DNA from: Cacajao melanocephalus
Taxonomy: Eukaryota; Chordata; Mammalia; Primates; Pitheciidae
Length of the DNA: 64,000 nt
NCBI GenBank assembly: GCA_963573385.1
Contig: CAUYLG010071213.1
Location: forward strand, 1-64,000
Direction: 5' to 3'
Below, piece by piece: positions 1 through 14,546 of the stretch; the stretch's first letter is position 1; every line of letters begins with the position of its first letter. The notes beneath the pieces were generated by a model, which had not been told where the DNA came from, made no database searches, and saw nothing but the letters and a program-made list of their open reading frames with translations. The translations under genes were made by a program, and so were the position numbers.

Positions 1-135
1 CCTGGGCAGTAGAACAAGAATCCTGTTCTCTCTCCCTCTTTTTCTTCCTCTTTCTTTCTCTCGTACATTCTTTTTTTTTCTTTCTTTCACTCTCACTTTC
101 TTTCCTCTCTTTTCCTTTCTTTCAAAAAAAAAAAA
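1..135 (+). repeat. Alu-like 3' tail fragment with expanded CT-rich/TTTC tract and poly-A
   Basis: The first 30 bases resemble the end of an Alu right monomer (CCTGGGCA, then an AGCAAGA-like motif). A pyrimidine-rich TTTC/CTCT tract follows to about 122, then an A-run. The window edge cuts off the rest. Confidence 0.5.
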
Positions 136-484
136 AGAATAATTGCAGAATTTAAAGTTTACATAACTGTTCCTTTCAGAAACATTTTTTTTTTTGTTTG
201 ATCCTCAGGCCAGTCAGCTCTGACTTACAAGTTACAATGAGACATGACTATTTCAAATCATGTTAAAGTCTTAATGAAGTAAACATAAGTAAAGCATAGT
301 AAAATGGAGAAGCCGAAGAGATTAAGAATTTAAAAATATAGTCTTAAATCATTCTTATTTACTCCTCAACCTCTTGGTTGTAAGAAGGTGAGATGGCCCC
401 TTTTAACTGGGTGCCTTTTTTTTTTTAATTAAAAGCAACATGACTGTCTCAAGTGGAATTCCAGAGAGGGCTGCAATGGGGCCC
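136..484. other. No feature recognised
   Basis: AT-rich DNA with short homopolymers. No gene signal, conserved motif or recognisable repeat was seen. Confidence 0.5.
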
Positions 485-700
485 AGAGAGTGGACTGTGC
501 CAGCATGCTTCAGCTCAAATCCTGGCTCAGCAGTTTGCTACCTGGGTAACGAAAGCTATTCATTTAACCTCTCTCAGCCTCCAAGATCTGTTGTTGAGTA
601 TAATCACCATCCTCATCCCATAGGGCTGTGTGAGGACGACAAATGATGTAAGCAGTGTTTAGTACACGGTGACCAGTAGGTGTCAGCTGTACTAGATAGC
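485..700 (+). mobile_element. MIR SINE
   Basis: MIR core landmarks occur in order: a GAGTGGACT-type start, TCAAATCCTGGCTC, TTTAACCTCTCTCAGCCTC and ATAGGGCTGTGTGAGGA. The element is heavily diverged, as expected for its age. Confidence 0.75.
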
Positions 701-1169
701 GTTCTAGTCCTGGCTTTTCTGGACTGGCTAAATGGCTTTCATTAAACACATTATTTAAGTCTCCCTGGCTTTATTTTCTGAGCCCTTAAACTTTCTCAAT
801 TCTGTTAGAAGGCACACATATGAGAAAAAAAAATGATCCAGGCAAGCAGAGTCATGTTTTTTTTCAAATTCATTGCAAGTTTATTCCCTTGCCATATTTC
901 AGTTTGTGTTGATAAATGAGGCCTAAGGTGCTATAGAACTTGATCCCTTCAAGTTATAAGGCATTTTTTTTAAAGTTTCCACTGCTACGGTTAAGCCCCT
1001 GAAAAATCACTGTGGCTTTAGCTTAAGCAAACTAATCTCTTTCAAAAAGCCAAAGAAGAGTTAGGAAAATTATTTGTAAAATGCTTTTGCTCTTTTAAAA
1101 TACTTAAAATTTTAAATACTTAAAAAATACTTTGTCATATTATATATGGTGTAGGAGAAGAAAGGCTTT

Positions 1170-1690
1170 TCCTCTACTATCTTAGGTTCTATGGCGGGGC
1201 CTGAGAATTAAACTCACAAAGGCAGCTAAACAGGAGAAAAGCATACCAGTTTTACTTAATGTGAATATTTCTGTGTGTATACAAAGGCCTTCCTATATAA
1301 GAAATAGAGACCCAAATAAGTGGATAGGTTTGAGAGCTTACATACCCTTTTAACAAAGAATGATAAATTGTGAAGATGTGATAAACAAAGGAAAAAGGCG
1401 TTTGGGCTAGGGTCAGTAAACTGTCAGAAAGTTATCAGGAAATATATGGAGGAAACTAAAGAAAGATAAAGGTTAATTTAGTAGGTTTGTTTGCATGAAT
1501 TCATCTCTGCATTGACTTCCCATCTCTAATGATAAGAATATTCTCCTCTTCCTGGTGCTTATAGAATATTTACGTGCTGCTTTTAGGTAGAAGGGGGAAG
1601 TTTGAGAGTGTTCCAGCATCTTCTCAATTGCTTCCAGTTCAAAATAACCAACAAGCCAAAATGGCATATTTTGGGGTGGCATGTTCTGAT
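1170..1690 (-). mobile_element. Possible old retroviral-type LTR, antisense, family not assigned
   Basis: Read on the minus strand it begins with CATGCCACCCCAAAATATGCC and continues as LTR-like sequence for about 500 bases. This resembles solo LTRs of endogenous retroviruses, but no family name is assigned and no coding remnant is present. Confidence 0.3.
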
Positions 1691-2985
1691 CTCCTTCAAT
1701 TCCCTATCTGTAATTTCACAGGAATTTTCACATATTAAAAGCTGGCTTGGTGGATGTGAAGAGAAAAACTGGATCAGTAGCGGAGTGATAAGAGATTTGC
1801 AAAAGGAGAGAACGTGAATTAAAACAAGAATAAACAAACAGAACAACAACAACAAACCTAAACACACTTCTCCTTATCTCGTAAATCAGTCTCCCAATCC
1901 TGGGAATAGGCCAGTCCAATCAAATGGTTGAGCCTCATTGATCTGATGGAGTGTTAACTTTCTGTTTTTAAAAGTATAAATTAGACACCATCTGTCCTAT
2001 CTGATTCACACAGAAGCAGAATTTTTCACCAATGAGTGTGCAAGCTCCTCTTTGTTGGGCAGTGTATCCAGGGCACACCATTTTGAAGTACAATAGTCAC
2101 TAAACTGCTAATTTCTGGCTGGAATACTTTGCATAGTGGTACTGAACTCTGGTTCTATTACCGAGGGAAGATTTAGGATCACCTTTTCTAAACCATAAAT
2201 TCTAAAACTTGGAAATAAGGTCCTCGACGACATTGAAAAGAACTTGGAGTGAGGATATAGTGGGTATTCTATGCCACCTCATCTGGTATGTTTATCTGGC
2301 ACTACTATATGAATGAAGGAGCCCAAGTTTGTGATTTGGCTAGTATTCAACGTGGAGTACACAGTGATGGAAGGACCCAGATATCTGAGTGGACGCTGTC
2401 CTGACCCTTTACATACCTTGTTGCCACATAAAAGAAAAAAAGATTAAAAGACCAGTGCTGTTCATGGTCAAAGTCAAAGTGGAACCTGCAATTCTCCAGA
2501 TCTAATGTGTTTCATGACCCTTGTCATTGGTCATACCAGCATCTGCACACCTCCATGTGCTCCTGGAAGAGGTGAACTCATTGCCAAATCCCTGATAGAG
2601 GAGGCCTGCAGTCTGGCTTGGGACACTCTAAGGCCTGGCTTTGTTACTTGGCCAAGTTATCCCAGGTTTTTGGTCTCCTCATTTGTAATTGTTGGTGTCG
2701 GGCATCCTAACCATGCAGCACCTGAATTATCTCAGGCTGTGCAAGCGTGGCCTGTGAAACAGCTGAAACATTCGGTAATTTGGCAAATGTCTGTACCTAA
2801 AAGTCAGTGCTGGAACCACTTATGACTTCCATGAGGGGTTTGAGAATGCTTATCTACGGAATCTGACCACAGGGTTTGAGGGTAAGATTACCTCGGTATA
2901 TCACCTAGGAAGGGTCCAGGACCATTTCTCTTTTCAATCAAAGGGGAAAAATCCTTTCCAATGACTTCACCTGAATTATTTGACA
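1691..2985. other. No gene recognised
   Basis: Unique-looking or deeply diverged sequence. A 106-codon frame at 2505-2825 has no recognisable domain, and nothing else supports coding. Confidence 0.4.
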
Positions 2986-2989
2986 TTTC

Positions 2990-3188
2990 CCATCCCAGAC
3001 CCCAGATCTGGTGATCAGACGGTCCCAGCCCCAGTCTTCACACCACTGCAAGTAGAGAAAAGACAAGATGTTCCTGAGAGAGCCCTGCCCAATCTAAAGA
3101 TTAATAAAGAACGTAAATACTGTTGTTATTTTTTCAAACAGCTCTGTTTGGGGTAACTTGTTATGCAGCAATAGGTAACCAGAACAAA
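2990..3188 (+). mobile_element. MLT1-like LTR, 3' part
   Basis: The sequence has the MaLR-type ending: AGAGCCCTGCCCAAT, an AATAAA-containing segment, then GTTATGCAGCAATAGGTAACC. These are the usual terminal landmarks of MLT1 LTRs. The 5' edge is not clear. Confidence 0.55.
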
Positions 3189-3829
3189 TGGTAAACCTTG
3201 GAGCCTCTGAATGGCCAGAGTAAATATTGTAGCAGCGGAGGCACATGATGTAGGACTGAACACACTTCAGCAGGGTAGGCTGTGCAGTCTAAATTTCAAA
3301 AAGTTATTTTGCCTGTTACATCATTTAACTATTAACTTCAGGGCTTTGGATCCCAGAGTACAGAAGACCTGGGCCCTGTCTCCGGGGGAAAGCTCGGGGG
3401 ACAGTGAGCTTGGGAGAGCAGTCCAACCCCACCACCCACTGTGCCAGAGCGGAGGGGTGGTGAGGGAGCCAGAGATCACTCATCATTTCTGGACCTCTCA
3501 GGAGGCAAGGGGGAGGATCCCAAAGTCCCCATGGACCCTGAGAGGGTGCACACTGTTTCTGCTTCTGAAGTCCTTCCTTGGCTTATGAGAACAACCCTCT
3601 CCCATTCCCTTCAACCCTTCTGGCTGTTCATTGCTTATACCCTTTGCAGGCTCATCTTCCTCCTCCTGACCTGGGAACATCAGGGTTGCCCAAAGCTCAG
3701 TCCTGGGCTCTCGCCCCTTCTTCTCAGCTATAGACCTACCATGGTATAATAAAAATAGACATTTGGTCTTTGTCCTTGGTTCCTGGAATAGAAAGCCTAA
3801 AACTCTTGGAATTTTCTGATAGGACATTT
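3189..3829. other. No gene recognised
   Basis: Overlapping open frames of about 100-125 codons occur on both strands, but none has a recognisable domain or flanking splice or promoter context. They are likely chance frames. Confidence 0.4.
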
Positions 3830-4345
3830 GTTATTACTTTTGTTGTTAGTGTTACTTTGTTGCAACAAGATGGTTTGTTATTTATAAAGAGTCCCTTTTA
3901 ATCACACCTGAATTTATGTAATAAGATGACTCAGAATGGGCTCCCTAGAGAGCCTCAAGATGGGCTGGGTACCAGAAACAGCGAGTGATCAGAGGACTGG
4001 ACTTTTAACTCCACCCACTGACCTCCAGAAAGGGGCAGGGGCTGGAGACTGAGCTCCTGAGGTCTTGAACAGCAAGGCTGGTGGCGCTCCTGGAGGGGGA
4101 GCATGTGGAGACCCTGGAGGCTGGTGCACCCAGAGAGCCCCTGGGAGTCCCATGCCCATCCCATACTCTGTCTTCTATCTCTTCCCTTTGCTGGTTCCTG
4201 AGTTTTCTCCTTTATAATAAACTGGTGAACTAAAGCAAAGTTTTTTCTGAGTTCTGTGAGTCATATGGAAGTGGGGTGGGTTGTGGGAACACTGAATTTG
4301 TAGCTGGTGGGGCAGAAATGCGGGCAGCCTGGGCGCCCCATTTGC
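3830..4345 (+). mobile_element. Possible LTR remnant with AATAAA near its 3' end
   Basis: The segment ends with a CTCCTTTATAATAAACTGGTGAA motif region (4210-4231) followed by AGTTCTGTGAGTCAT, an arrangement typical of R-U5 in old solo LTRs. The family is not assigned. Confidence 0.35.
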
Positions 4346-4519
4346 TTTTGAAGTGGGGGCGGACTTACAGGACTGAGCCTCTAACCTGTGGAGACAGACA
4401 CTAGCTCCAAGTAGATGATGTCAGAATTGAATTGTTGGACACCCTGTTGGACAACTGGTGTTAGACACCACTTGGTTTTGAAAAGAATCAGAGAAGCTGA
4501 ACTGGCTCAAAACAGAATT

Positions 4520-5150
4520 CATGATCTTGCCCTCCCTCTATTCCTCTTCTGGGGGTCCTTGCCCCCGTGACTGCTGCTGTCTCTATCCAAAAGCTCAGGG
4601 CCAAATCCTAAGGCACCTCCCTCCTCCTACCTTCCCCCACCTCCCCCTACTTGGGGCCATAAGTGTGCCACATTGGTTTTCACCCCTAAGTAGTTCTCAG
4701 ACTTGTCCACCCCACCACCATCATCTCTTAAGTATGATCACCCTTCACTACAACCATGGCAATAGCCTCCTGTGGGGCCCACTCACATTGCTTCTGTCCC
4801 CAGTAATTTGCTCTCTGTCCTGGATCCAGAATGATCTTTTCAAAATTTAAACTTGGTTAGTCACATTCATGACTCAAAACCTTTCGACGGCCTCTCACTG
4901 CTCATGATTGAGCGTCTGTCCCCTCCCAACCTCAGCTCTGCCAGCTCCTCCTAGCTTCAGCCATCAACCACTGCAAATAGAGCAGAGAAACTGCAGCCTC
5001 CTTCCAGTCCGGCCCCCCGACACTCCCTCCAACACAGAGCCCCTGCGTGGCTTGGCACGTTCTTCCCTGCAGTCCGAGCTGTTCCTTCCACCTCACCTTC
5101 CTCACAGGCCTCCTGACCAGCTCAGATCCCACCTTCTCAGCATCGGCCAG
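4520..5150 (+). mobile_element. L2 LINE 3' fragment
   Basis: Diverged L2 landmarks: TCATGACTCAAAACCTTTCGACGGCCTC (compare the L2 'aaaaccctccagtggctt' segment) and a downstream CACCTCACCTTCCTCACAGGCC segment. There is no intact reading frame. Confidence 0.5.
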
Positions 5151-6176
<1,026 letters not shown>

Positions 6177-6418
6177 TAATGTTAGCTCTTAACACGCTCC
6201 TCATCCTCCACTCACCATCTCTTTTAATCTGCACCCGCTCCCGCTCGACCCTCTCGGCCCGCCAACATGGCTAAGGCCCTGGTCCCTTTCAATTCTGCCA
6301 AACCATGACGTGTTTTAGTTATTAAGCCTCAATTAATTACATTTCTAAGTTAGTGGTTCTGTTTCGAGAATCCCCAACTTTTTATATAAGTAATTGTATA
6401 CATATCCTCGTAGATTTA

Positions 6419-6745
6419 TCAGCAGTTCCCAAATATGGTCCCCAGAGCCCAGCATCACCATCCCCTTGTTAGAGATACTTCCAGGACCCAGCCCAGGCCC
6501 ACTGAGTCAGAAGCGCTAGGGAGCTGAGAGCAGTGGGGTGCCCCTGTAACCCCAGCTACCTCAGAGACTGAGACAGAGGACTGCTTGAGGCCGGGAATCT
6601 GTGATCAACCTGGGCAGTATAGCAAGACCCCCATCTCGAAAAAAATTAGAAAGAAAGAAACTCTGGGACTGGGGGCCCTGTGATGTGCCAACAAGCCCCC
6701 GGGTGAGGTCTGTGCATGCTGAAGTGAGAATCACTGCCTTAGACA
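6419..6745 (+). mobile_element. MER5A-like hAT element, split by an Alu monomer
   Basis: The outer parts fit MER5A: CAGCAGTTCCCAAATATGGTCCCC and GCCCACTGAGTCAGAA on the left, and AACAAGCCCCCGGGTGAG with GAGAATCACTGCC on the right. The middle is occupied by an Alu-monomer insertion at about 6523-6660. Confidence 0.6.
6523..6660 (+). mobile_element. Alu monomer (FLAM/FRAM-like)
   Basis: A single 7SL-derived monomer with GTAACCCCAGCTACCTCAG, CAACCTGGGCAGTATAGCAAGACC and an A-rich tail, inserted into the MER5A-like element. Confidence 0.6.
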
Positions 6746-6809
6746 GTCAAGGTGGCCTTAAAACAAAACCAAGAAAAACACCACTTTTGAAGTTCCCTCA
6801 ATCCCCAGG

Positions 6810-9240
<2,431 letters not shown>

Positions 9241-10504
9241 TTAGAGAGCCCGGGCAAAGCTCTGAGAGCCTCTGGCCTCAGTCTTCTTGTCCTTTGGACC
9301 TTCCTACATGGCCTCTAGAATTCCCAGCCTGCGTCAGAATAGGAAGAGACTCCCAAGGCCCGGAGCGGCTGCCTCCAAAGAAAAAGGCTCCCGGGCGTGG
9401 TTCTAAGACCTTGGGATTGGTTTTTAACTCTAAATATCATATTTTAGCCCTTGCAGCTTGTTGGAAACCCCTACGGAAAGGACAAAGCGTCCTGCCACCG
9501 TGCACCAAAGGAAGATGCCACGGACTGTGGGTGCACGGTACGTGGGACCTTTACACCCCAGCCTGTTTCTCAGAGAAAACCCGGTCGGGGCTGGGCCAAG
9601 TCACCCTTTTCTTTTGACTGGGATGTGGGAAATGTTTGCCCAGACTTGGCGGTGTTTACTTGTGCGTTTGTGTACAAATGTCCTTTAAAAAAGTAAAGGC
9701 CACTCGCACCCCCTTTTACGCTGTACTCTGTGTTTTAGCTCCTGTGCGTTTGGGGAGGCATTGGCAGTCGGCCAATCTTTGTCAGCTGATGATGCGCGTA
9801 CTTTTAACAATCGTTAAACAACAGTCTACAAATTCCTCTCCTTCAGTCCTTCCGCTCTGCTGCAAAAGGGCCCCAATTTCCCACGTGCTTTAAAATGTTC
9901 TGTAGAAAATGTTCTGTCCCCTGCTGTAAGGACGTTTGGTGAATTGAAATGCTGGAGTCCTCTGGCAGGCCTTGGCTGTGATCTGCGATAGCCGGCCACA
10001 CACGCCCCAGCGCCCTTTGTGTAGACAGAGCACGCTGTTGTGAGACTCGTCCGGCCATTAGCAGTCAGAGAAGCTGGGCCCTTTTAGTCACGGGAATGCG
10101 AGCGCAGGGGATGGAGGATGGAAAGGTGGCTTTCTATTCCTCTCAGAGCCCCAGTGCAGAGCGGTGACTTGATGGACGAGGAAGCAGGCCCAGCGAGTCC
10201 ATGCTATGCAGACGCAGATGGGCACCTTGGCAGGCCCGTGGGGTGTGCGGTGGGGTATGGACGGCCTTGGCCGCTGTGCTGGCTGTGGATGCCAAGATGA
10301 TGTAGCCCTCTGTGCATGAGCAGGCAAGGGGCATCCTGAGTGAGGTCATGAGGTCTGTCTGTCACCCCTTGACACTGCCTCAGTAATTTCCTTTTTTTTT
10401 TTTTTTTTTTAAGTCTTCCCATTTTCCAGCACATGGCGAGTATAATCAGTGGTTTGGGGGATGGCAGTCTCTAAGGAGGGACCGTTTCACTGTTGCTTGA
10501 TAGA
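9241..10504. other. 3' flank of PPP1R3G; 3'UTR end not resolved
   Basis: This probably includes the PPP1R3G 3'UTR, but no AATAAA was noticed before 11205-11210. An AGTAAA variant lies at 9692-9697. A 47-bp segment at 9959-10005 recurs at 12225-12271. An 18-base T-run lies near 10393-10410. Nothing else was recognised. Confidence 0.5.
9959..10005 (+). repeat. 47-bp dispersed direct repeat, copy 1
   Basis: It starts CCTCTGGCAGGCCTTGGCTG and aligns without gaps to 12225-12271 with six mismatches by hand count. It matches no repeat family recognised here. Confidence 0.75.
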
Positions 10505-11165
10505 ACAGGGCCGGGGATACATACTATAGCCCATGGGCCAAATTTGGCACACAGCCTGTTCTTGTAGGGCCTGTGACTTATGAATGGTTTTTACATTTTT
10601 ATGTTTTATTTCATTAATATTTTTTGAGATGGAGTTTCATTCTTGTTGTCCAAGCTGGAGTTCAATGGTGCGATCTTGTCTCACTGCAACCTCTGCCTCC
10701 CATTCAATCAATTCTCCTGCCTCAGCCTCCAGAGTAGCTGGGATTATAGGCGTCGGCCACCACACCCAGCTAATTTTTGTATTTTCAGTAGAGATGGCGT
10801 TTCACCATGTTCGCTAGGCTGGTCTCGAACTCCTGACCTCGGGTTATCCACCCACCTCGGCCTCCCAAAGTGCTAGGATTACAGGTGTGAGCCACCGCAC
10901 CCGGCCTTACATTTTTTAATTATTGAAAAAAATTCAAAAGAATACTATTTGGTGGTACATGAGAATTATATAAAATTCATATTTCAGTGTTCATAAATCA
11001 GGTTCTACTGGAACACAGCTGTGCACACTTGTTTCTGTCTTATCTATGCTGCTTCCATGCTACGCAGCAGAGTAGGGTAGACACAGCAGAGACCAGGGGG
11101 CAAAGTGTAAACTATTTCCTGTCTAGCCCTCTTCCAGAAGGCTTACCAAGCCCTGCTCTAGAGAA
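10505..11165 (+). mobile_element. hAT-Charlie-type nonautonomous MER element, split by an Alu
   Basis: Left part: GAACAGGGCCGGGGATACATACTATAGCCCATGGGCC. Right part, after the Alu: TTCTACTGGAACACAGCTGTGCAC and a CAGAGACCAGGGGGCAAAG-like segment, ending CCAAGCCCTGCTCTAG. The imperfect inverted ends and internal landmarks fit a Charlie-group element. The exact family is not assigned. Confidence 0.55.
10601..10906 (-). mobile_element. Full-length Alu inserted in the hAT element
   Basis: Antisense dimeric Alu flanked by a 10-bp duplication TTACATTTTT at 10591-10600 and 10907-10916. Its A-tail is interrupted (ATGTTTTATTTCATTAATA on the plus strand). Confidence 0.93.
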
Positions 11166-12224
11166 GTAGTAGTTTTTAAACGCTATATGCTGAAAATTAT
11201 AGTTAATAAAGCATTTAAACTTTTAGTGAGTTTTGGACACTTGAAATAAACCTCTTTGGGTAAAGGTAAGACTTTCTATTACTCTCAGTAATCTCGTTTA
11301 GAATAAACATGAAAATGTCAAAAGTGCGGTTATTATTGTATTGGGGAGTGGAATCTACGTGTTGCCTTCTTTCACCTAAAAAATAATAACATGTCAGTGC
11401 AACTGAAATATAGCCCCTGTCTGAAAACTACAAAACTGCCAGATATTTCTGTGCTTCAAAATGTGGTGTCTCACACAACAGAAGTATTTAGTTTGAACTT
11501 TGGGTTGGAGATATTCCTTTGACTATGGCAGTGTCTCCCAGAGTAAAAACTGATCATAGGAAATTTTTAAAATAATTTATTGGCAGAAAGCCAGGAGGAG
11601 TTAACCTATTATAATTTAGACTTTTATAAATGGTCACATAGATGAAATAATACTTAATCACATATGCTTATAACAACTTTGACTAAAAATGACAAATGAT
11701 AAATAACACAATTTTTCTGTTACTAAATATAAAAGCAATACGCCTTCTTATGTATCATTAGGCAATCTTGATCTGGTATACCGTTTCTTAAAAGTGCATT
11801 GTTGCATAACCGTATTTTTCCTATGTATTTATAAATTATACACTGATTTTTAAGGTATCGACAGTATACATATGCTATAACATTGTTTGAAAATGCTGGT
11901 TTATGTGGCAATAATGCAACATTTTAGATTGTTTTGAATTACTTAAAATTAAATGAGGAGCCCAGTATAATGATCCAAACGGAGTTCTTTTTGTCTAGTA
12001 TCCTTTAAAATGGTAACCCATTAAATCTAGAATCAGAGAGAAACAGATTTCTAGTGGTGTGTACAGAAGACTTTCTGTTCTGTCATAACACTATTACTGA
12101 TTTTCAAAACTGTATTTTAAAGTTGAAATGATTCATTTTAAAAGGAATTATTCCATAATATAATGAGCATCCAGTATGGCTGCTAGGAAAGAAAACCTAG
12201 TGTTGCTCTCCTCCAGTCTCAGAG
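11166..12224. other. No feature recognised
   Basis: AT-rich sequence with AATAAA at 11205-11210 and 11245-11250, which are candidate distal polyadenylation signals for PPP1R3G only if its 3'UTR is unusually long. No repeat family was recognised. Confidence 0.4.
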
Positions 12225-12271
12225 CCTCTGGCAGGCCTTGGCTGTGATCCGCGGGAGCTGGTCACACATGC
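12225..12271 (+). repeat. 47-bp dispersed direct repeat, copy 2
   Basis: Second copy of the segment at 9959-10005, in the same orientation and 2.27 kb downstream, directly beside an Alu insertion site. Confidence 0.75.
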
Positions 12272-12291
12272 TTCAAAAGTTCATAATTTGG

Positions 12292-12576
<285 letters not shown>

Positions 12577-12848
12577 CAAAAGTTCATAATTTGGTAAGAT
12601 ATTTTAAGCAGCCCAGTATTTCACCAATGCATGTAGCTTTTCCAAAGTGCTAGCACTGGCAATCTTTTGAATATCAATTTTATTTTATAAAAGTGCCAAC
12701 TTCTTGTTGTAGACTAATAGCAAACATTCTGTAATGAAATGTAAAGGTAATACAAATAGGTTTTCTTTGTTTTTGAAAAGTTATTTCAAAGGAAGAGGCA
12801 ATATGACCAGAGTGAGGAAGTATTTAAGAGCGTATTTCTTGAAAGGAA

Positions 12849-12890
12849 CACACACACACATGCACACACACACCCCACCACCACAAACAA
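12849..12890 (+). repeat. (CA)n microsatellite, interrupted
   Basis: ACACACAC runs are broken by ATGC and CCCACCACCAC. Confidence 0.85.
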
Positions 12891-13925
12891 AATTCCTGTA
12901 ACGTAGTCAGTGCTTTTTTGCAGCAATGTTTGCTTCAACTTGAGTAAGTGAAGATCATTCTCCTTAAATATGTAATAACTTTAAAATGTTACCTAGCTCT
13001 AGTGATAAAAATGAAGTTCTCAGCTGAGTTAATGACCCTGTCCTCCACCAGAGAGGGAGTCTAGTTTCTTCTTCATTGGCAAGCCTTTCCATGGATCACT
13101 GGATGAGGGGATGTTGGGTGAAATGTGTTCCTATCTAGAGCTTCAGAAGCACAGGCTGGGAATGTGGCAATTTGTAAGAAACATTTCTTCCTGGGAACCT
13201 TCTGGTTTATGGAGCAAGGTGGTCAGCCAATTCCAAGACTTAACTAGGGAGGTCAGGATCCTGCTCCAGGAAGTGTACTCTCTACTCTGGATGCCCACTG
13301 AGCTCTGGGGACACCGGGAGTCTCTGTCCAGGGCAGCAAGGGCTGTGGCTCAGGCAGCCTTTCAGCAGCCAGTGGGAATGGGGGTTGTTGCTGTTATCCA
13401 CAAACCTCGACTGTAGGGGCAGCGGATTTTCTTTTCTAAGTGTGCAGTGGGCTTTCCATTCTGACCATCCCCTCACCGCAGTGTCCTTTCTTCTGCCTTG
13501 ACCCAGGGGTGAGGGCTTCCCTGGAACACTGTGGCTCTTGAACCTGTCCACAAGGAGTCCGCCCACAGCGAACCACACCTTCCTGCTCAGTTCATTTTAG
13601 GAGCGTTAGCGTTGGACTCTTCATACATCATTTCACAGGTTTCCATATTTCAGCTTTCTAGCACAACGGTTTCTGTTTTAGCAGCCCAAGATTTTTCATT
13701 CCCTGACTCGGTTGTGTGTCTGTTTGGAGCATTGTGGCTTGGAGCCTCGTGGGGCAGTGTGATTGGTGCCACGTGTTCTTTGTCAGGAGTGTAAGGAACA
13801 GCCCTAGGGAGGAAATGTGATCTTTTGTTCTTTTGTTTTTTGTTTTTTTTGTGTGTGGCATCATGGAACTGAATCAAACTTACATTTTTGGTTCACACAA
13901 TAGGACCCAGGTTTGTAGATTAAAA
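12891..13925. other. No gene recognised
   Basis: No interspersed repeat was identified. Frames of 75-101 codons at 13111-13416 and 13282-13578 lack recognisable domains. Confidence 0.4.
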
Positions 13926-13933
13926 GAAAATGC

Positions 13934-13999
13934 CATTCCAGCTTGGGCAACAGAGTGAGACTTCGTCTCAAAAAAAAAAAAAAAAAGTAAAAAAAAATT
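13934..13999 (+). mobile_element. Severely 5'-truncated Alu
   Basis: Only the last part of the right monomer (CCAGCTTGGGCAACAGAG) and the A-tail are present. An 8-bp duplication GAAAATGC at 13926-13933 and 14000-14007 supports insertion already truncated. Confidence 0.8.
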
Positions 14000-14266
14000 G
14001 AAAATGCTATGACGTGGAAACCTAACTGGCAACACGGATCGTGAGCTATTTGCAGTCCAGCCTTTGTTCAGCCAGTCCCCAAGATGCCGGGACCTGAAGA
14101 GCTCCTGGAATTGGGGATGTGCTGCCTGAAGTCACTAAGGCAAGGGGCTGCGAACAGCTGACAACTGGGGCTTATTGCAGTGTCCTGGCCTCCCCTCTTG
14201 CAGAGTGGTCCTGGTTGTCTTGTGAGTAAGCAGGCAGGTGGCTGGAAACCTGAGTAACACTATTTT

Positions 14267-14546
14267 CTTGTTGTTGTTGTTGTTGAGCTCTGTCGCCAGG
14301 CTGGAATGCAGTGGCGTGATCTCAGCTCACTGCAACCTCCGCCTCCCGGGTTCAGGCTTCAAGCTATTCTCCTGCCTCAGCCTCCCAAGCAGCTGGGACC
14401 ACCACATCCAGCTAATTTTTGTATTTTTAGTAGAGACAGGGTTTCGCCATGTTGGCCAGGATGGTCTTGATCTCTTGACCTCATGATCCGCCCACCTCGG
14501 CCTCCCGAAGTGCTAGGATTACAGGCATGAGCCACCATGCCCAGCC
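14267..14546 (-). mobile_element. Alu with (TTG)n tail and small internal deletion
   Basis: Antisense dimeric Alu whose poly-A has become a TTG/CAA repeat. The left-monomer region before CCACATCCAGCTAATTTT lacks about 10-15 bases. Flanks read AACACTATTTT and AACACTGTTTT. Confidence 0.9.
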
